Below, piece by piece: positions 16,948 to 27,300 of a stretch of 41,426 nucleotides of DNA (within the stretch, counting starts at the first letter, position 1; each line of letters starts with the position of its first letter). A program made the position numbers and the translations under genes. This DNA comes from Marinomonas foliarum (GTDB taxonomy: Bacteria > Pseudomonadota > Gammaproteobacteria > Pseudomonadales > Marinomonadaceae), in contig NZ_QPJQ01000023.1 of NCBI RefSeq assembly GCF_003337275.1, forward strand, positions 1-41,426, written 5' to 3'. The notes beneath the pieces are model-generated. The model made no database searches. It worked only from the letters and a program-made list of their open reading frames with translations, and was not told where the DNA came from.

Positions 16948-18360
16948 ATGTTCACTTTTGAAGAAGCTCAGAGTTTGAAAATTGAAGATATCTATGATCT
17001 ATATAGAGAATTTTCTAATAAAAAGTTACCAGATGTTTATAAAAAGTTTAAGTTTGGCCAAGAAGTTATAACTAAGGCTCAAGGTTCTTTTTTAGAGACA
17101 GATTCAGGGAAAAAAATATTTGATTTTACTGGTGGACTTGGTGTTGCCAATTATGGTCATAATCATCCACGAATACTAGAAGTTAGAAGAAAGTTTTCGG
17201 AAACGATGAGACCTGAAATTCATAAAAGCTATTTCAATCCATTTTTAGCTGCTGCTTCAAAAAACTTGGCTGATGTTGTTGGGCATGGATTAAATTATAG
17301 TTTTTTCTGTAATAGTGGCGCAGAGTCTGTCGATGGCGCGTTGAAAATCACATATAAGCGTCACAAAGGTAAAAGAAAAATAGTTTTACATTCTAATCGA
17401 TCATTTCATGGAAAAACTTTAGGTGCTGGTTCTATTAGTGCCGGCGATAATTTTGTAGGAGGGAAAGGCCGCTTTTTCTTTCAAAGAATTCCAGGTACTA
17501 TGGAATATGATTTTAATAATATAGATTCTATAAAATCAATTTTAGAAAGTGCGGGTGCCGAGAATGTGTATGCAATATTTGTTGAGCCTTTTAGTTGTTC
17601 AACCTTAACTGAAAATTCGTCTGCGTACTTGAAAGAGCTAAGAGAAATATGTGATAAGCATAAAATATCTTTAGTATTTGATGAAATTTATAGTGGTTTT
17701 GGTAAGTGTGGTTATGATTTTTACTTTCATAAATATGGAGTGGCTCCTGATGTTTTATGTGTTTCAAAGGCGTTAGGAGGGGGAAAAGCGAGTACTAGCG
17801 CTTATTTAACTAAAGAGTCAGTGTTTGAAGAGGCGTACGGAAGTATATCCGGTGCATTGACGCACTCTACAACTTACAATAGCTTCGGTGAAGAATGTGC
17901 AACAGTTTTAGAGAGCTGTAATGTTTTAGTTGAAGAAAAAGTATCTGATAATGCTAAAAATATAGAAAAATTACTAATAAGCGTTTTTGATTCTTGGAAA
18001 GAAGATGCAGCTAATCCTGTGACTGATTTTCGTGGTCAGGGTTCTCACTTTGGAGTCATTCTTCGAAATCCATTTGAATTATTACAACCCTTAGCAGAGA
18101 TCTTGCCTGTTGATTTTACATCAGATCCTTTGTTTACTAAAAAACTTTACACAACTGCAATTGCCAATGCGTTATGGGAAGATGCAAACTGCTTATGTGC
18201 TTTTACTAGTAATCAAGAAGTTATTTTAAATTTTTCTCCATCACCATTAGCGAATATTGAGGATGTTAAAGATAGTTTGCTTAAAGCAGAATCTGTAATT
18301 AAGAAAAATCCATTGGAGTTGGTTGTTCGTGTAGTGAAGAATGGAATGGCTAAACTATGA
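16948..18360 (+). CDS. Class-III PLP-dependent aminotransferase
   Basis: The 470-residue protein has the fold-type I class-III pattern: FDFTGGLGVANYGHNHP near residue 55, NSGAESVDGALK near 124 (phosphate-binding), HSNRSFHGKT, FDEIYSGFG near 245 (Asp to the pyridine nitrogen) and SKALGGGK near 272 with the PLP lysine. ATG 16948 has GGAG 9 bases upstream; a TTG at 16912 is less likely. Class-III members usually work on omega-amines or amino acids, but some act on sugar-like aldehydes (the NeoB/BtrB group in aminoglycoside synthesis). Its neighbours are an FAD oxidoreductase, a GNAT and Gtr-type genes, suggesting amination of a surface sugar or a glycan substituent. The 3' end overlaps the next gene by 4 bp. 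Confidence 0.88.
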   Translation: MFTFEEAQSLKIEDIYDLYREFSNKKLPDVYKKFKFGQEVITKAQGSFLETDSGKKIFDFTGGLGVANYGHNHPRILEVRRKFSETMRPEIHKSYFNPFLAAASKNLADVVGHGLNYSFFCNSGAESVDGALKITYKRHKGKRKIVLHSNRSFHGKTLGAGSISAGDNFVGGKGRFFFQRIPGTMEYDFNNIDSIKSILESAGAENVYAIFVEPFSCSTLTENSSAYLKELREICDKHKISLVFDEIYSGFGKCGYDFYFHKYGVAPDVLCVSKALGGGKASTSAYLTKESVFEEAYGSISGALTHSTTYNSFGEECATVLESCNVLVEEKVSDNAKNIEKLLISVFDSWKEDAANPVTDFRGQGSHFGVILRNPFELLQPLAEILPVDFTSDPLFTKKLYTTAIANALWEDANCLCAFTSNQEVILNFSPSPLANIEDVKDSLLKAESVIKKNPLELVVRVVKNGMAKL

Positions 18361-19274
18361 GTGGTTTGTATGTAGTTATACCTGCTTATAATGAGGATAT
18401 TGCACTCGAGAAAACCGTTCTCGATGTTTTGAAAAATAAATGTGTTTCGAAGGTTGTTATTGTTGATAACAATTCGACAGATAAAACCAATAGTATTGGT
18501 CGACGTCTTGCCAAAGAAAATGAACGGGTTATATTTCATTTTGAAGGTAGGCAAGGTAAAGGCCATGCTTTTAAATCCGGTTTAGAGCTATCCTCAGAGG
18601 CTGATTATGTGGGTATTATTGATGCTGATGATACTTACCCAGCTATAGAATTTGATTATTTGTATAGTGAGCTTATTGCTAATAATATAGACATGATTGT
18701 CGGTAATCGGTTAGCTAATAATGCTTATTCTGAGAGTAATACACGTTTTGGTCATGTAATTGGTAATAAGGTTTTAAGTAAGTTAATAAAACTCATTAGC
18801 TCTGTTGAAATAGAAGACGCACTTAGCGGTTTCAGGATTTTTTCAAAACGCTACATAAAAAGTTTTAAATCAATATCTGATGGGTTTCAGCTTGAAACAG
18901 AGTTTTCAGTACATTGTGGCCAAAATGGTTTTTCTTATGCTGAAAGAGAAGTTCATTATGCCGAGCGAGATGAAACCAATCCGAGTAAATTATCTACATT
19001 TAGAGATGGATTCAAAATTTTAAGGTTTGCACTTACTAATACAGCATTTACGTTTACTTCTAAGATAGGTATATTTAGTGGTTTTTTATCGCTGCTTTTA
19101 GGTATATTATTTGGTCTTAATTTAGTTTTCGAATATGTTAATCAAGGAGAAGTTAATTCAGTTGCACTCGCGGTAGTTGTATCGATTTTTATATCTACAG
19201 GAATACAGCTGTTATTAACAGGTATAGTTGAAAGTCGTTTACGTCGCATAGAAAAAAATATAATGAGGCGATAG
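18357..19274 (+). CDS. GtrB/dolichyl-phosphate-mannose-synthase-like GT2 glycosyltransferase
   Basis: The 305-residue protein begins VVIPAYNED and carries IVDNNSTD, GKGHAFKSGL and IIDADDTYP (DXD-type metal site near residue 89), followed by GFRIFSKR. These are signatures of polyprenyl-phosphate glycosyltransferases. Two hydrophobic segments at about 235-257 and 265-290 end in a basic tail, as in GtrB/ArnC. It likely charges undecaprenyl phosphate with a sugar on the cytoplasmic face for use in the periplasm. A GtrA-like flippase (22529) and a GT-C-like transferase (20422) in the same operon complete the set. ATGA overlap with the aminotransferase gene. Confidence 0.88.
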   Translation: MSGLYVVIPAYNEDIALEKTVLDVLKNKCVSKVVIVDNNSTDKTNSIGRRLAKENERVIFHFEGRQGKGHAFKSGLELSSEADYVGIIDADDTYPAIEFDYLYSELIANNIDMIVGNRLANNAYSESNTRFGHVIGNKVLSKLIKLISSVEIEDALSGFRIFSKRYIKSFKSISDGFQLETEFSVHCGQNGFSYAEREVHYAERDETNPSKLSTFRDGFKILRFALTNTAFTFTSKIGIFSGFLSLLLGILFGLNLVFEYVNQGEVNSVALAVVVSIFISTGIQLLLTGIVESRLRRIEKNIMRR

Positions 19275-19277
19275 ATT

Positions 19278-20429
19278 GTGACAATCTATGATGAGGTTAT
19301 TATAGGCTCCGGCCCATCTTCTTATGGTTATTTAAGTGGTCTTAAAAATAAGAAAAAAAGACTACTTATAACATCGGTTGGTATTGAACTTAATCACAAG
19401 TTTTCAATAAAACATGTGAAATTAAGTAATGGGAATTTTTCACATGTTTTATTGAGTGATGATGAGTTCCCAATAACCAGCTCATTTGGTGGATTGAGTA
19501 ATTGTTGGGGAGGTGTTTTGGTTAATGGAGGCTATGAAGATTATATTTCAATGTATTCAACTGTTAATCATGTTTCACGAGAAATATATGATGAAACAGT
19601 TGAAGTTCTAATTAACAAATTAAAAAAACGTCATAAAATACATCAAATTAATCTTGATAATAAAACTGTTTATGTAATGGATTCCGATTTTCTTCATGGT
19701 TGGGAGAACTCACAGCTTTCATTGCATGAGGATATCTCTGAATTACTTGACTTAAAATCAGTTGATTTACTTAAGGGTTATAATGTTACCTCTCTCAAAG
19801 AAATAGAAGAAGGTGTAGAGCTAGATATTGATGGAAAAGAAAAGATAATAACTAAAAAAGTAGTCTTAGCATGTGGAGTCCCTGGAAATAAGAAGTTATT
19901 GGAGAGTAATGATGTTATTATTGATCATACACCATATCAAACAGCGTTTATAAGCAAAATAAATAATTTTGACCAATTAAAAATTGATACATATGGCTCT
20001 CCAATTAAAAATATTCTAAGAATTAATGGGAACTATATTTCAGTTTATGATCCATCTTTTATTTCAGATTTTGGTGTGAAAAAAATTTCTGGAGTGTTTG
20101 GTTTATTGGCCAAAAAAGTAAATATCTTAGGCTATAAAATATATTTTGGTCAAGTTTGGAATGAAAATACATATAGCGATGATCGAAATGGTCTATATCA
20201 AAGAGGTTTAGATAGATTTTCAGTTCTAAAATCTTTTTTTACTAAACGTTTTTTCTTATTATATATGAAAAAAACAAAAAAAGGGGAAGGGTTCCATTAT
20301 CAAATAAAGCTTAATTCGCATAAAAATATAATATTATTAGGTGGTAGTAACGCGAATATATTACCCGTGTATCATCCATCTTTCATGTTTATTGTTAACG
20401 CAATGATAGAAGCAAAGTACAATGATTAG
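19278..20429 (+). CDS. FAD-dependent oxidoreductase, GMC-like
   Basis: The 383-residue protein has an N-terminal dinucleotide fold (DEVIIGSGPSSYGYLSGL, residues 5-22), a GGLSNCWGGVL segment near residue 75 that recalls the GGTSxxWGG loop of GMC-type flavoenzymes, a second FAD strand VVLACGVPGNKKLL near 205, and a C-terminal GGSNANILPVYHPSF stretch where such enzymes place the FAD-closing loop. It is shorter than typical GMC oxidases (500-600). The GTG start has GAGG 9 bases upstream; no better ATG exists. The likely reaction is alcohol-to-carbonyl oxidation. Substrate unknown; neighbours suggest a sugar or polyprenyl-linked sugar. Confidence 0.8.
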   Translation: MTIYDEVIIGSGPSSYGYLSGLKNKKKRLLITSVGIELNHKFSIKHVKLSNGNFSHVLLSDDEFPITSSFGGLSNCWGGVLVNGGYEDYISMYSTVNHVSREIYDETVEVLINKLKKRHKIHQINLDNKTVYVMDSDFLHGWENSQLSLHEDISELLDLKSVDLLKGYNVTSLKEIEEGVELDIDGKEKIITKKVVLACGVPGNKKLLESNDVIIDHTPYQTAFISKINNFDQLKIDTYGSPIKNILRINGNYISVYDPSFISDFGVKKISGVFGLLAKKVNILGYKIYFGQVWNENTYSDDRNGLYQRGLDRFSVLKSFFTKRFFLLYMKKTKKGEGFHYQIKLNSHKNIILLGGSNANILPVYHPSFMFIVNAMIEAKYND

Positions 20430-21897
20430 ATCTAATATCTTTTTCGCTATTTTTATAATAGTTTTAACATTTTTAAGCGTGCTCATGTTTGACTCCAAAT
20501 ATACTCCTGGGAATCTAACGGAATTAGGTTGGTGGGGTTGGTACGACCAAGGTGAATATTTAAAGCAAATGGTCAGAATAGCTAACGATGGCCTGTCTGA
20601 TAGTATTCGTAATTCAGCTTACCCTCCTGGCTATATGCTTATTCCTGGTTTGGCTCTTGGCTTTTCTAATTTTTTAGGGTTTGGTATTGATGAAGGGACT
20701 ATTTTTAATTTATATAATCTTATATTATGTTCAATATCGGTAACTTTTTTGACTATATGCCTTGATGGCAAAAAAAAAGTATATTTTTTAACTTTTTTTT
20801 TCTTACTTCTAATTAATATAGACATATTGGCTACAACATTTTTTATTCCTTGGTCATCTAGTATTTCCTTATTTTCTGCAGCTACCTGTGTTTATATTTT
20901 AAATGTCGCTAAATCCTTAGTTAATATGGATCTTATGAAGAGATACATGATAATTTTAATATTTTCATTATCATTTTCTTTGCTTTTACATACTAGACCT
21001 CAAGATTTTGTTATTTTTTCTATGAGCTTTTCTTTCGGATATTTATATATTTCTCGATTTGAAATAAAAGCACAGATTTTCAAGTTTATTATCCCATGTG
21101 TTATCGTTTTTTTGATCTCTGAATGCGTTTGGTATTTCTATATGGATGGTTTTTCTTTGGGTGGAAGTCTTTATGATAAGCCTAAGCATAGTTTCTTTTT
21201 AAATGAAAGTACTTTGTATAAAATATCTGCAATGCTAATTGGGGGTGACTCTTGGGGTCGATTAAGTATTTCTACGTTTAAAGAATCACAGTTCTTGTTT
21301 TTATTGTTACTTTTTACTTTTATCTATGGTTTTTTTACTAAGGCAATATTTCCAATTATAGCTTCTATTTTATGGTTGTTGATTTATTTGGCCTTTAGTG
21401 ATTTTGGTCTTCACAACTTTATGAGATTTCTTCTTCTGCATTATTATAAAGCTGTTTTTTTGGTTCTTTTATTTTACTTTGTAAAGGGATTCGAACCAAA
21501 ATTACTCTTCTTAGCTTCTGTTTTATGTCTTATAACAGTTTTTTTATTACCTATAAAAAATAAATATTCTTTCATATCTGCGGCAAAAGACGTTTATATT
21601 GAACAAAAAGCATTTAGTTCCTTTGAATTGAATTCTAAAAGCATTGAAAAAGGGGATATATTTTTTGTTTCTTCTTTGATTGAGAATAAGGTTCAAGATG
21701 TTTTAATGCATATTCCTGTTCTTTATGTTGATGGAGTAAGGGTTGAGAAAATTAAAGACTACAGAATGTATCAAGGGAATAAGGGTGTTTACATTCATTT
21801 TTTTAAAAACTATGAGAATGTTAATAATGTATCAATAGGTCTAAATATGTTTGGCATTTTGGATGAATTTGATGTAGGTTTTTATAGTTTAAATTGA
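20422..21897 (+). CDS. Multispanning membrane protein, GT-C-type glycosyltransferase candidate
   Basis: The 491-residue protein has about ten or more hydrophobic segments, beginning with residues 5-23. The first long outside loop carries GWWGWYDQGEYLKQ and SAYPPGY, reminiscent of the acidic first periplasmic loop of GT-C enzymes. A soluble tail occupies about residues 385-491. It overlaps the FAD oxidoreductase gene by 8 bp. Together with the GtrB-like and GtrA-like neighbours it fits the third component (GtrC-like), which transfers a sugar from the flipped polyprenyl phosphate carrier to the polysaccharide. Such transferases are highly divergent, so this is an inference from topology and context. 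Confidence 0.7.
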   Translation: MIRSNIFFAIFIIVLTFLSVLMFDSKYTPGNLTELGWWGWYDQGEYLKQMVRIANDGLSDSIRNSAYPPGYMLIPGLALGFSNFLGFGIDEGTIFNLYNLILCSISVTFLTICLDGKKKVYFLTFFFLLLINIDILATTFFIPWSSSISLFSAATCVYILNVAKSLVNMDLMKRYMIILIFSLSFSLLLHTRPQDFVIFSMSFSFGYLYISRFEIKAQIFKFIIPCVIVFLISECVWYFYMDGFSLGGSLYDKPKHSFFLNESTLYKISAMLIGGDSWGRLSISTFKESQFLFLLLLFTFIYGFFTKAIFPIIASILWLLIYLAFSDFGLHNFMRFLLLHYYKAVFLVLLFYFVKGFEPKLLFLASVLCLITVFLLPIKNKYSFISAAKDVYIEQKAFSSFELNSKSIEKGDIFFVSSLIENKVQDVLMHIPVLYVDGVRVEKIKDYRMYQGNKGVYIHFFKNYENVNNVSIGLNMFGILDEFDVGFYSLN

Positions 21898-21918
21898 TTC
21901 TCTAGTATATGGTGTATA

Positions 21919-22521
21919 ATGTATTATCTAGAACAGGCAACTGAAAAACACTTAGATGAAATAGTTGATATCTATATGAATGACTTGAATGTTGCAATAC
22001 TGACTTATTTTGGAAGAGGCTTTATATATAAAATGTGCCTTGATTTGATTGAAAGAAAATGTGCTACTGTTGCATGTCTAGACAGTGGTAAAGTTATTGG
22101 TTTTATATTTTCAGTTAGTGATAATACTCACTTGTATAAGTACCTTAACTTTGATTCACTTTTTTCTTTGTTTAAAAAGGTAATATTTAGCTATTCAGCA
22201 TTAAAAACCTTTATTTTATCTTTCTTTCTTATTTTTTTGGGTCGAGATAAAGTTAAATCAAATATTGGTAGAGCGTTAGAGTTAGCTCATTTTGCTGTTC
22301 TTGGAGAGTATAAAGGTAAGGGGATAGGTACAGATTTACTAAATGATTTTGAATATAAAGCAATGATTGAAGGTTTTAATTGTGTGTTTACTTCAAGTCA
22401 TAATAAATCTTTAGTTGATTTTTATGTTAGAACACGATCTGCAAAATTTCTTTATCAAACAAATGTAGGAGGTTATACTTCTTATGGTGTTATTTGGGAA
22501 TTGAAAAATAAATTATATTAG
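21919..22521 (+). CDS. GNAT-family N-acetyltransferase
   Basis: The 200-residue protein carries the acetyl-CoA-binding motif A, LAHFAVLGEYKGKGIGTDLL (about residues 122-141, V...GKGIG), and an early strand VIGFIFSV. Between them, residues 70-105 are unusually hydrophobic (FSLFKKVIFSYSALKTFILS), an insert that may contact the membrane. It lies 21 bp after the GT-C-like gene and 7 bp before the GtrA-like gene. A reasonable role is N-acylation of an amino sugar made by the neighbouring aminotransferase, possibly while the sugar is lipid-linked. Target not provable from sequence. Confidence 0.8.
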   Translation: MYYLEQATEKHLDEIVDIYMNDLNVAILTYFGRGFIYKMCLDLIERKCATVACLDSGKVIGFIFSVSDNTHLYKYLNFDSLFSLFKKVIFSYSALKTFILSFFLIFLGRDKVKSNIGRALELAHFAVLGEYKGKGIGTDLLNDFEYKAMIEGFNCVFTSSHNKSLVDFYVRTRSAKFLYQTNVGGYTSYGVIWELKNKLY

Positions 22522-22528
22522 GTTTTAT

Positions 22529-24021
<1,493 letters not shown>

Positions 24022-24050
24022 TCTTTGTACTATGTTTTATATTTATTATT

Positions 24051-24082
24051 AAAGGCGACTTATAGTCGCCTTTATTATTTTT
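24051..24082 (+). terminator. Hairpin between gmd and rmd
   Basis: A perfect 10-bp stem pairs AAAGGCGACT (24051-24060) with AGTCGCCTTT (24064-24073), loop TAT, followed by a T-rich run (ATTATTTTTT). It is a good Rho-independent terminator inside a co-directional gene set, so it may attenuate rather than end transcription, with rmd having its own promoter. Confidence 0.8.
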
Positions 24083-24105
24083 TGAAAGTGTCACGAGGTT
24101 TTAAA

Positions 24106-24993
24106 ATGAAGAAGGTGATAGTAACCGGTTCAAATGGCTTTACCGGCCGTTATGTCGTAGCGGAATTAATTGCTCGAGGATATAACGTTACTGAGCTTGT
24201 TCGTAAGAAAGTGAATGAAAATCAAGTTGAGTGTGACTTATCTAATAAAAATTCAATTAAGACTTGCTTCTGTGATATCAAGCCAAATTATATTATTCAT
24301 TTAGCTGCCTTGTCTTTTGTTGCTCATGACGATGCTAGAGCATTTTATGATGTGAACCTATTTTCAACTCTTAATATCTTAGAGTCTTGTGACGAGCTAG
24401 GTTTAGACTTATCTAAAGTGATTATTTCTAGTAGCGCAAATATTTATGGTAATCCAGAATTAAGGCTGATTTCTGAGGAACAAGCACCTGCCCCTGTCAA
24501 CCATTATGCCATGAGTAAACTTGCTATGGAGCATATGTGCAAGCTTTGGTTTGATAAGTTTCCAATTTTGATTACTCGACCGTTTAATTACACGGGGCCT
24601 GGGCAGGACGCTAAGTTCTTAGTGCCTAAAATAGTTGGTCATTTTCAACGTGGTGAGAAGGTGATAGAGCTGGGTAATCTTGATGTTTATCGTGACTTTA
24701 GTGATGTCAGGGATATTAGTGCTTATTACGTTGATCTACTTGAGTCTGGAGCCCGCTCTGATATTGTGAACTTATGCTCTGGCTCGGTATATTCTTTGTC
24801 ATATATTATTGAAGAAATGCAAAGAATCGCTGGCTACAACATAGAAGTGAAAATTAACCCTCAATTTTTGAGAAAGAATGAGATAAAAACACTAGGCGGT
24901 AATAATAGTAAAATATTAAACCTTATTAACAGAGAATCGACTTTCTCATTAAGTGAAACACTGACTGATATGTACCATGAAAATAATTGTTAA
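24106..24993 (+). CDS. rmd: GDP-6-deoxy-D-mannose reductase (GDP-D-rhamnose synthase)
   Basis: The 295-residue SDR protein starts KKVIVTGSNGFTGRYVV and contains HLAALSFVAHDD, SSSANIYG, the catalytic HYAMSK, and ITRPFNYTGPGQ plus NLDVYRDFSDVRD, which are characteristic of Rmd, the enzyme reducing GDP-4-keto-6-deoxymannose to GDP-D-rhamnose. GDP-fucose synthase (WcaG) would have a different C-terminal half and is less likely. The ATG at 24106 has CGAGG 8 bases upstream. The stop lies 17 bp inside the following glycosyltransferase gene. With gmd it points to D-rhamnose in the polymer, as in P. aeruginosa A-band. Confidence 0.88.
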   Translation: MKKVIVTGSNGFTGRYVVAELIARGYNVTELVRKKVNENQVECDLSNKNSIKTCFCDIKPNYIIHLAALSFVAHDDARAFYDVNLFSTLNILESCDELGLDLSKVIISSSANIYGNPELRLISEEQAPAPVNHYAMSKLAMEHMCKLWFDKFPILITRPFNYTGPGQDAKFLVPKIVGHFQRGEKVIELGNLDVYRDFSDVRDISAYYVDLLESGARSDIVNLCSGSVYSLSYIIEEMQRIAGYNIEVKINPQFLRKNEIKTLGGNNSKILNLINRESTFSLSETLTDMYHENNC

Positions 24994-26143
24994 TCTTAAT
25001 GCTATTAAGCGTCCTTTAACTGGAATTGGGTATTATACTAAAAATATACTGCAAGAATTAATTGATACTGGGCACGATGTTGTTGGTATTCGACATGCCA
25101 GATTGCTGAGAGGAAAAGAAATTTCTAAGTTCTTAGGAGATATAGATAAGAGTAAGGTGGACAATACAGGCAGCATAAAAAAATATTTTGTCGAGACTTT
25201 ACGAAATGTACCAGGAACATATTTTTTGAAACATATGATATTGTCTTTTATTCTAAATAAGCGTCTAAAAGTGTTATCGAAATCTGGCTATATTTATTTT
25301 GAACCAAGTTTCGTCCCAATAAAATATCCTGGTAAGACGATAACGACAATTCATGATTTATCTTTTGTTTCCCATCCTGATTTTCACCCTGAGGAAAGAG
25401 TGCGTTACTTAAAGAAAATGTTAGTACGTACTTTACAAGTCTCTGATCATATTTTAGTCGATTCGAATTTTATCAAAGATGAATTATGCAGCCTGTATCC
25501 TAGTTATGCTGCTAAGGTTAGCACGCTATATTTAGGTGCTGATAAAAGTTTTAGCCATTTAAAATTGGATTCGGACGTAGAATATTTAAAATCGGTGCAA
25601 TTGTTAGAAAATCAATATGTGTTGTGCGTTGGAACGTTAGAGCCTAGAAAAAATCTTGCTAGACTCATTGATGGTTATTCCAACCTTTCCAATGAACTCA
25701 GAGATCGTTACCCCTTAGTTTTAGTAGGTAGCGTGGGTTGGAAAAATAATGAGTTGGACACCAAGTTAAAAAAATTACGAGCTAAAGGTCAAGTTATAGT
25801 CAGTGGATATGTTTCAGATACACAATTGAAGTGTCTCTATCGGTCTGCGGCTGTTTTTGTTTATCCTTCCTTGTACGAAGGTTTTGGGTTACCTGTTATA
25901 GAGGCTATGTCTTCTGGTACGCCTGTGATTACCTCGGACCTCGGTGCCACAAAAGAAGTAGCTGGTAATTGTGCTGAGTTAGTCGATCCTTTTTCGGTAG
26001 ATGATATATCAAGTGGCCTCAAAAACTTATTGAGTTCAGAGGTCGTTAGAGAGAAATATAAAAAAAATGGTCTAAAGAGAATTGAAGATTTTAGCTGGAA
26101 AAAATGCAGTAACGACTTAATAAATATAATAGAAAGTATTTAG
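24977..26143 (+). CDS. GT4 glycosyltransferase (WbpY/WbdC-like candidate)
   Basis: The 388-residue GT-B enzyme has an N-terminal VNLNAIKRPLTGIGYYTKN acceptor loop, TTIHDLSFVSHPDFHP, VGTLEPRKNL near residue 218, and the donor motif YEGFGLPVIEAM near 300 (EX7E intact). This architecture matches mannosyl/rhamnosyl transferases of ABC-dependent O-antigen clusters. Starting at ATG 24977 it overlaps rmd by 17 bp, and its stop is 11 bp before the next GT4 start. Likely adds D-mannose or D-rhamnose from the GDP sugar; linkage unknown. Confidence 0.87.
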   Translation: MKIIVNLNAIKRPLTGIGYYTKNILQELIDTGHDVVGIRHARLLRGKEISKFLGDIDKSKVDNTGSIKKYFVETLRNVPGTYFLKHMILSFILNKRLKVLSKSGYIYFEPSFVPIKYPGKTITTIHDLSFVSHPDFHPEERVRYLKKMLVRTLQVSDHILVDSNFIKDELCSLYPSYAAKVSTLYLGADKSFSHLKLDSDVEYLKSVQLLENQYVLCVGTLEPRKNLARLIDGYSNLSNELRDRYPLVLVGSVGWKNNELDTKLKKLRAKGQVIVSGYVSDTQLKCLYRSAAVFVYPSLYEGFGLPVIEAMSSGTPVITSDLGATKEVAGNCAELVDPFSVDDISSGLKNLLSSEVVREKYKKNGLKRIEDFSWKKCSNDLINIIESI

Positions 26144-26154
26144 GTGTGAAGTAT

Positions 26155-27285
26155 ATGAGAATTGCGATAGTGCATGATTGGTTTGTAAGTCCCGGTGGTG
26201 CTGAAAACGTAATAGAGGCGATGCTAGATATTTTTCCAGATGCTGACGTTTTTTCTGTTGTAGATTTTTTTGACGATGTTTTGCGAAAAAAATATCTTCA
26301 TGGGAAAAAAACGAAGAATACTTTTATCCAAAAAATGCCGTTTGCACAAAAAAAATATCGTATGTATCTACCATTAATGCCTTTTGCTATAGAGCAGCTT
26401 GATCTTACTGAATATGACTTAGTGATTAGTAGTAGCCATGCGGTTGCCAAAGGTGTGATCGCATCACCTAATCAACTGCATATTTGTTACTGTTACTCGC
26501 CAATACGCTATGCTTGGGATTTGAAATTTGACTATTTAAAAGAATCCAATTTAACTAAAGGGTTTAAATCTTTATTAGCTAGATATTTTTTGCATAAAAT
26601 AAGAATTTGGGACCTAGCATCAAGTAATAATGTTGATTATTTTATATCGATTAGTCGCTTTATTAAGGAGAGGATATATAAATGTTATAGAAGGGACTCG
26701 ACAATAATTTTTCCTAATGTAGATGTCGATGCATTCCCGTTACATGAGGTTAAAGATGATTTTTATTTTACTGCATCACGTTTGGTTCCCTATAAACGGT
26801 TAGCGCTTATTGCGGAAGCCTTTTCAAAGATGCCGGATAAAAAGCTTATTATTATAGGTGATGGCCCTGAAAGAGATAAAGTTGAAAAAATTGCATCTTC
26901 TTCATCAAACATAAGTTATTTGGGATACCAAGATTATCAAACTCTTAAAGAGCATATGATGAAAGCTAGAGCTTTTATTTTTGCTGCAGAAGAAGATTTT
27001 GGTATTGTTCCATTAGAAGCTCAAGCCTGTGGTACACCTGTTATTGCATTTGCTAAGGGTGGTTCATTAGATACGGTTATAGATAAGAAAACAGGCTTTT
27101 ATTTTTATAAACAAACAGCAGATTCGATTATTAAAGCTGTTAAAGATTTTGAAGAAAATCATAGCTTATTACTTGAACCAAGTAAAATTAGAGCTCATGC
27201 TATGAACTTCTCTACTGATATTTTCAAATCTAACTTTAAACGCTTTGTTTTGGAAAAATGTAAAGCAAAGGGGTTTTCAATATGA
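26155..27285 (+). CDS. GT4 glycosyltransferase (WbpZ/WbdB-like candidate)
   Basis: The 376-residue enzyme opens MRIAIVHDWFVSPGGAENV, typical of the adaptor/priming mannosyltransferase group in A-band and O9-type clusters. It then has YCYSPIRYAWD, ASRLVPYKR near 208, GDGPERDK, and a variant donor motif AAEEDFGIVPLEAQ near 280 with both acidic residues kept. ATG 26155 has AGGTG 8 bases upstream; a GTG at 26146 is a possible alternative. It may add the first D-mannose/rhamnose to the lipid-linked primer. It is the last gene on this strand before the opposing phosphotransferase gene, only 15 bp away. Confidence 0.87.
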   Translation: MRIAIVHDWFVSPGGAENVIEAMLDIFPDADVFSVVDFFDDVLRKKYLHGKKTKNTFIQKMPFAQKKYRMYLPLMPFAIEQLDLTEYDLVISSSHAVAKGVIASPNQLHICYCYSPIRYAWDLKFDYLKESNLTKGFKSLLARYFLHKIRIWDLASSNNVDYFISISRFIKERIYKCYRRDSTIIFPNVDVDAFPLHEVKDDFYFTASRLVPYKRLALIAEAFSKMPDKKLIIIGDGPERDKVEKIASSSSNISYLGYQDYQTLKEHMMKARAFIFAAEEDFGIVPLEAQACGTPVIAFAKGGSLDTVIDKKTGFYFYKQTADSIIKAVKDFEENHSLLLEPSKIRAHAMNFSTDIFKSNFKRFVLEKCKAKGFSI

Positions 27286-27300
27286 TTTTTTTGTTAAATG

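Noticed and set aside
24106..24993. GDP-L-fucose synthase (WcaG) as the product following gmd
   Set aside because: The PFNYTGPGQ and NLDVYRDFSDVRD motifs fit GDP-6-deoxy-D-mannose reductase better.
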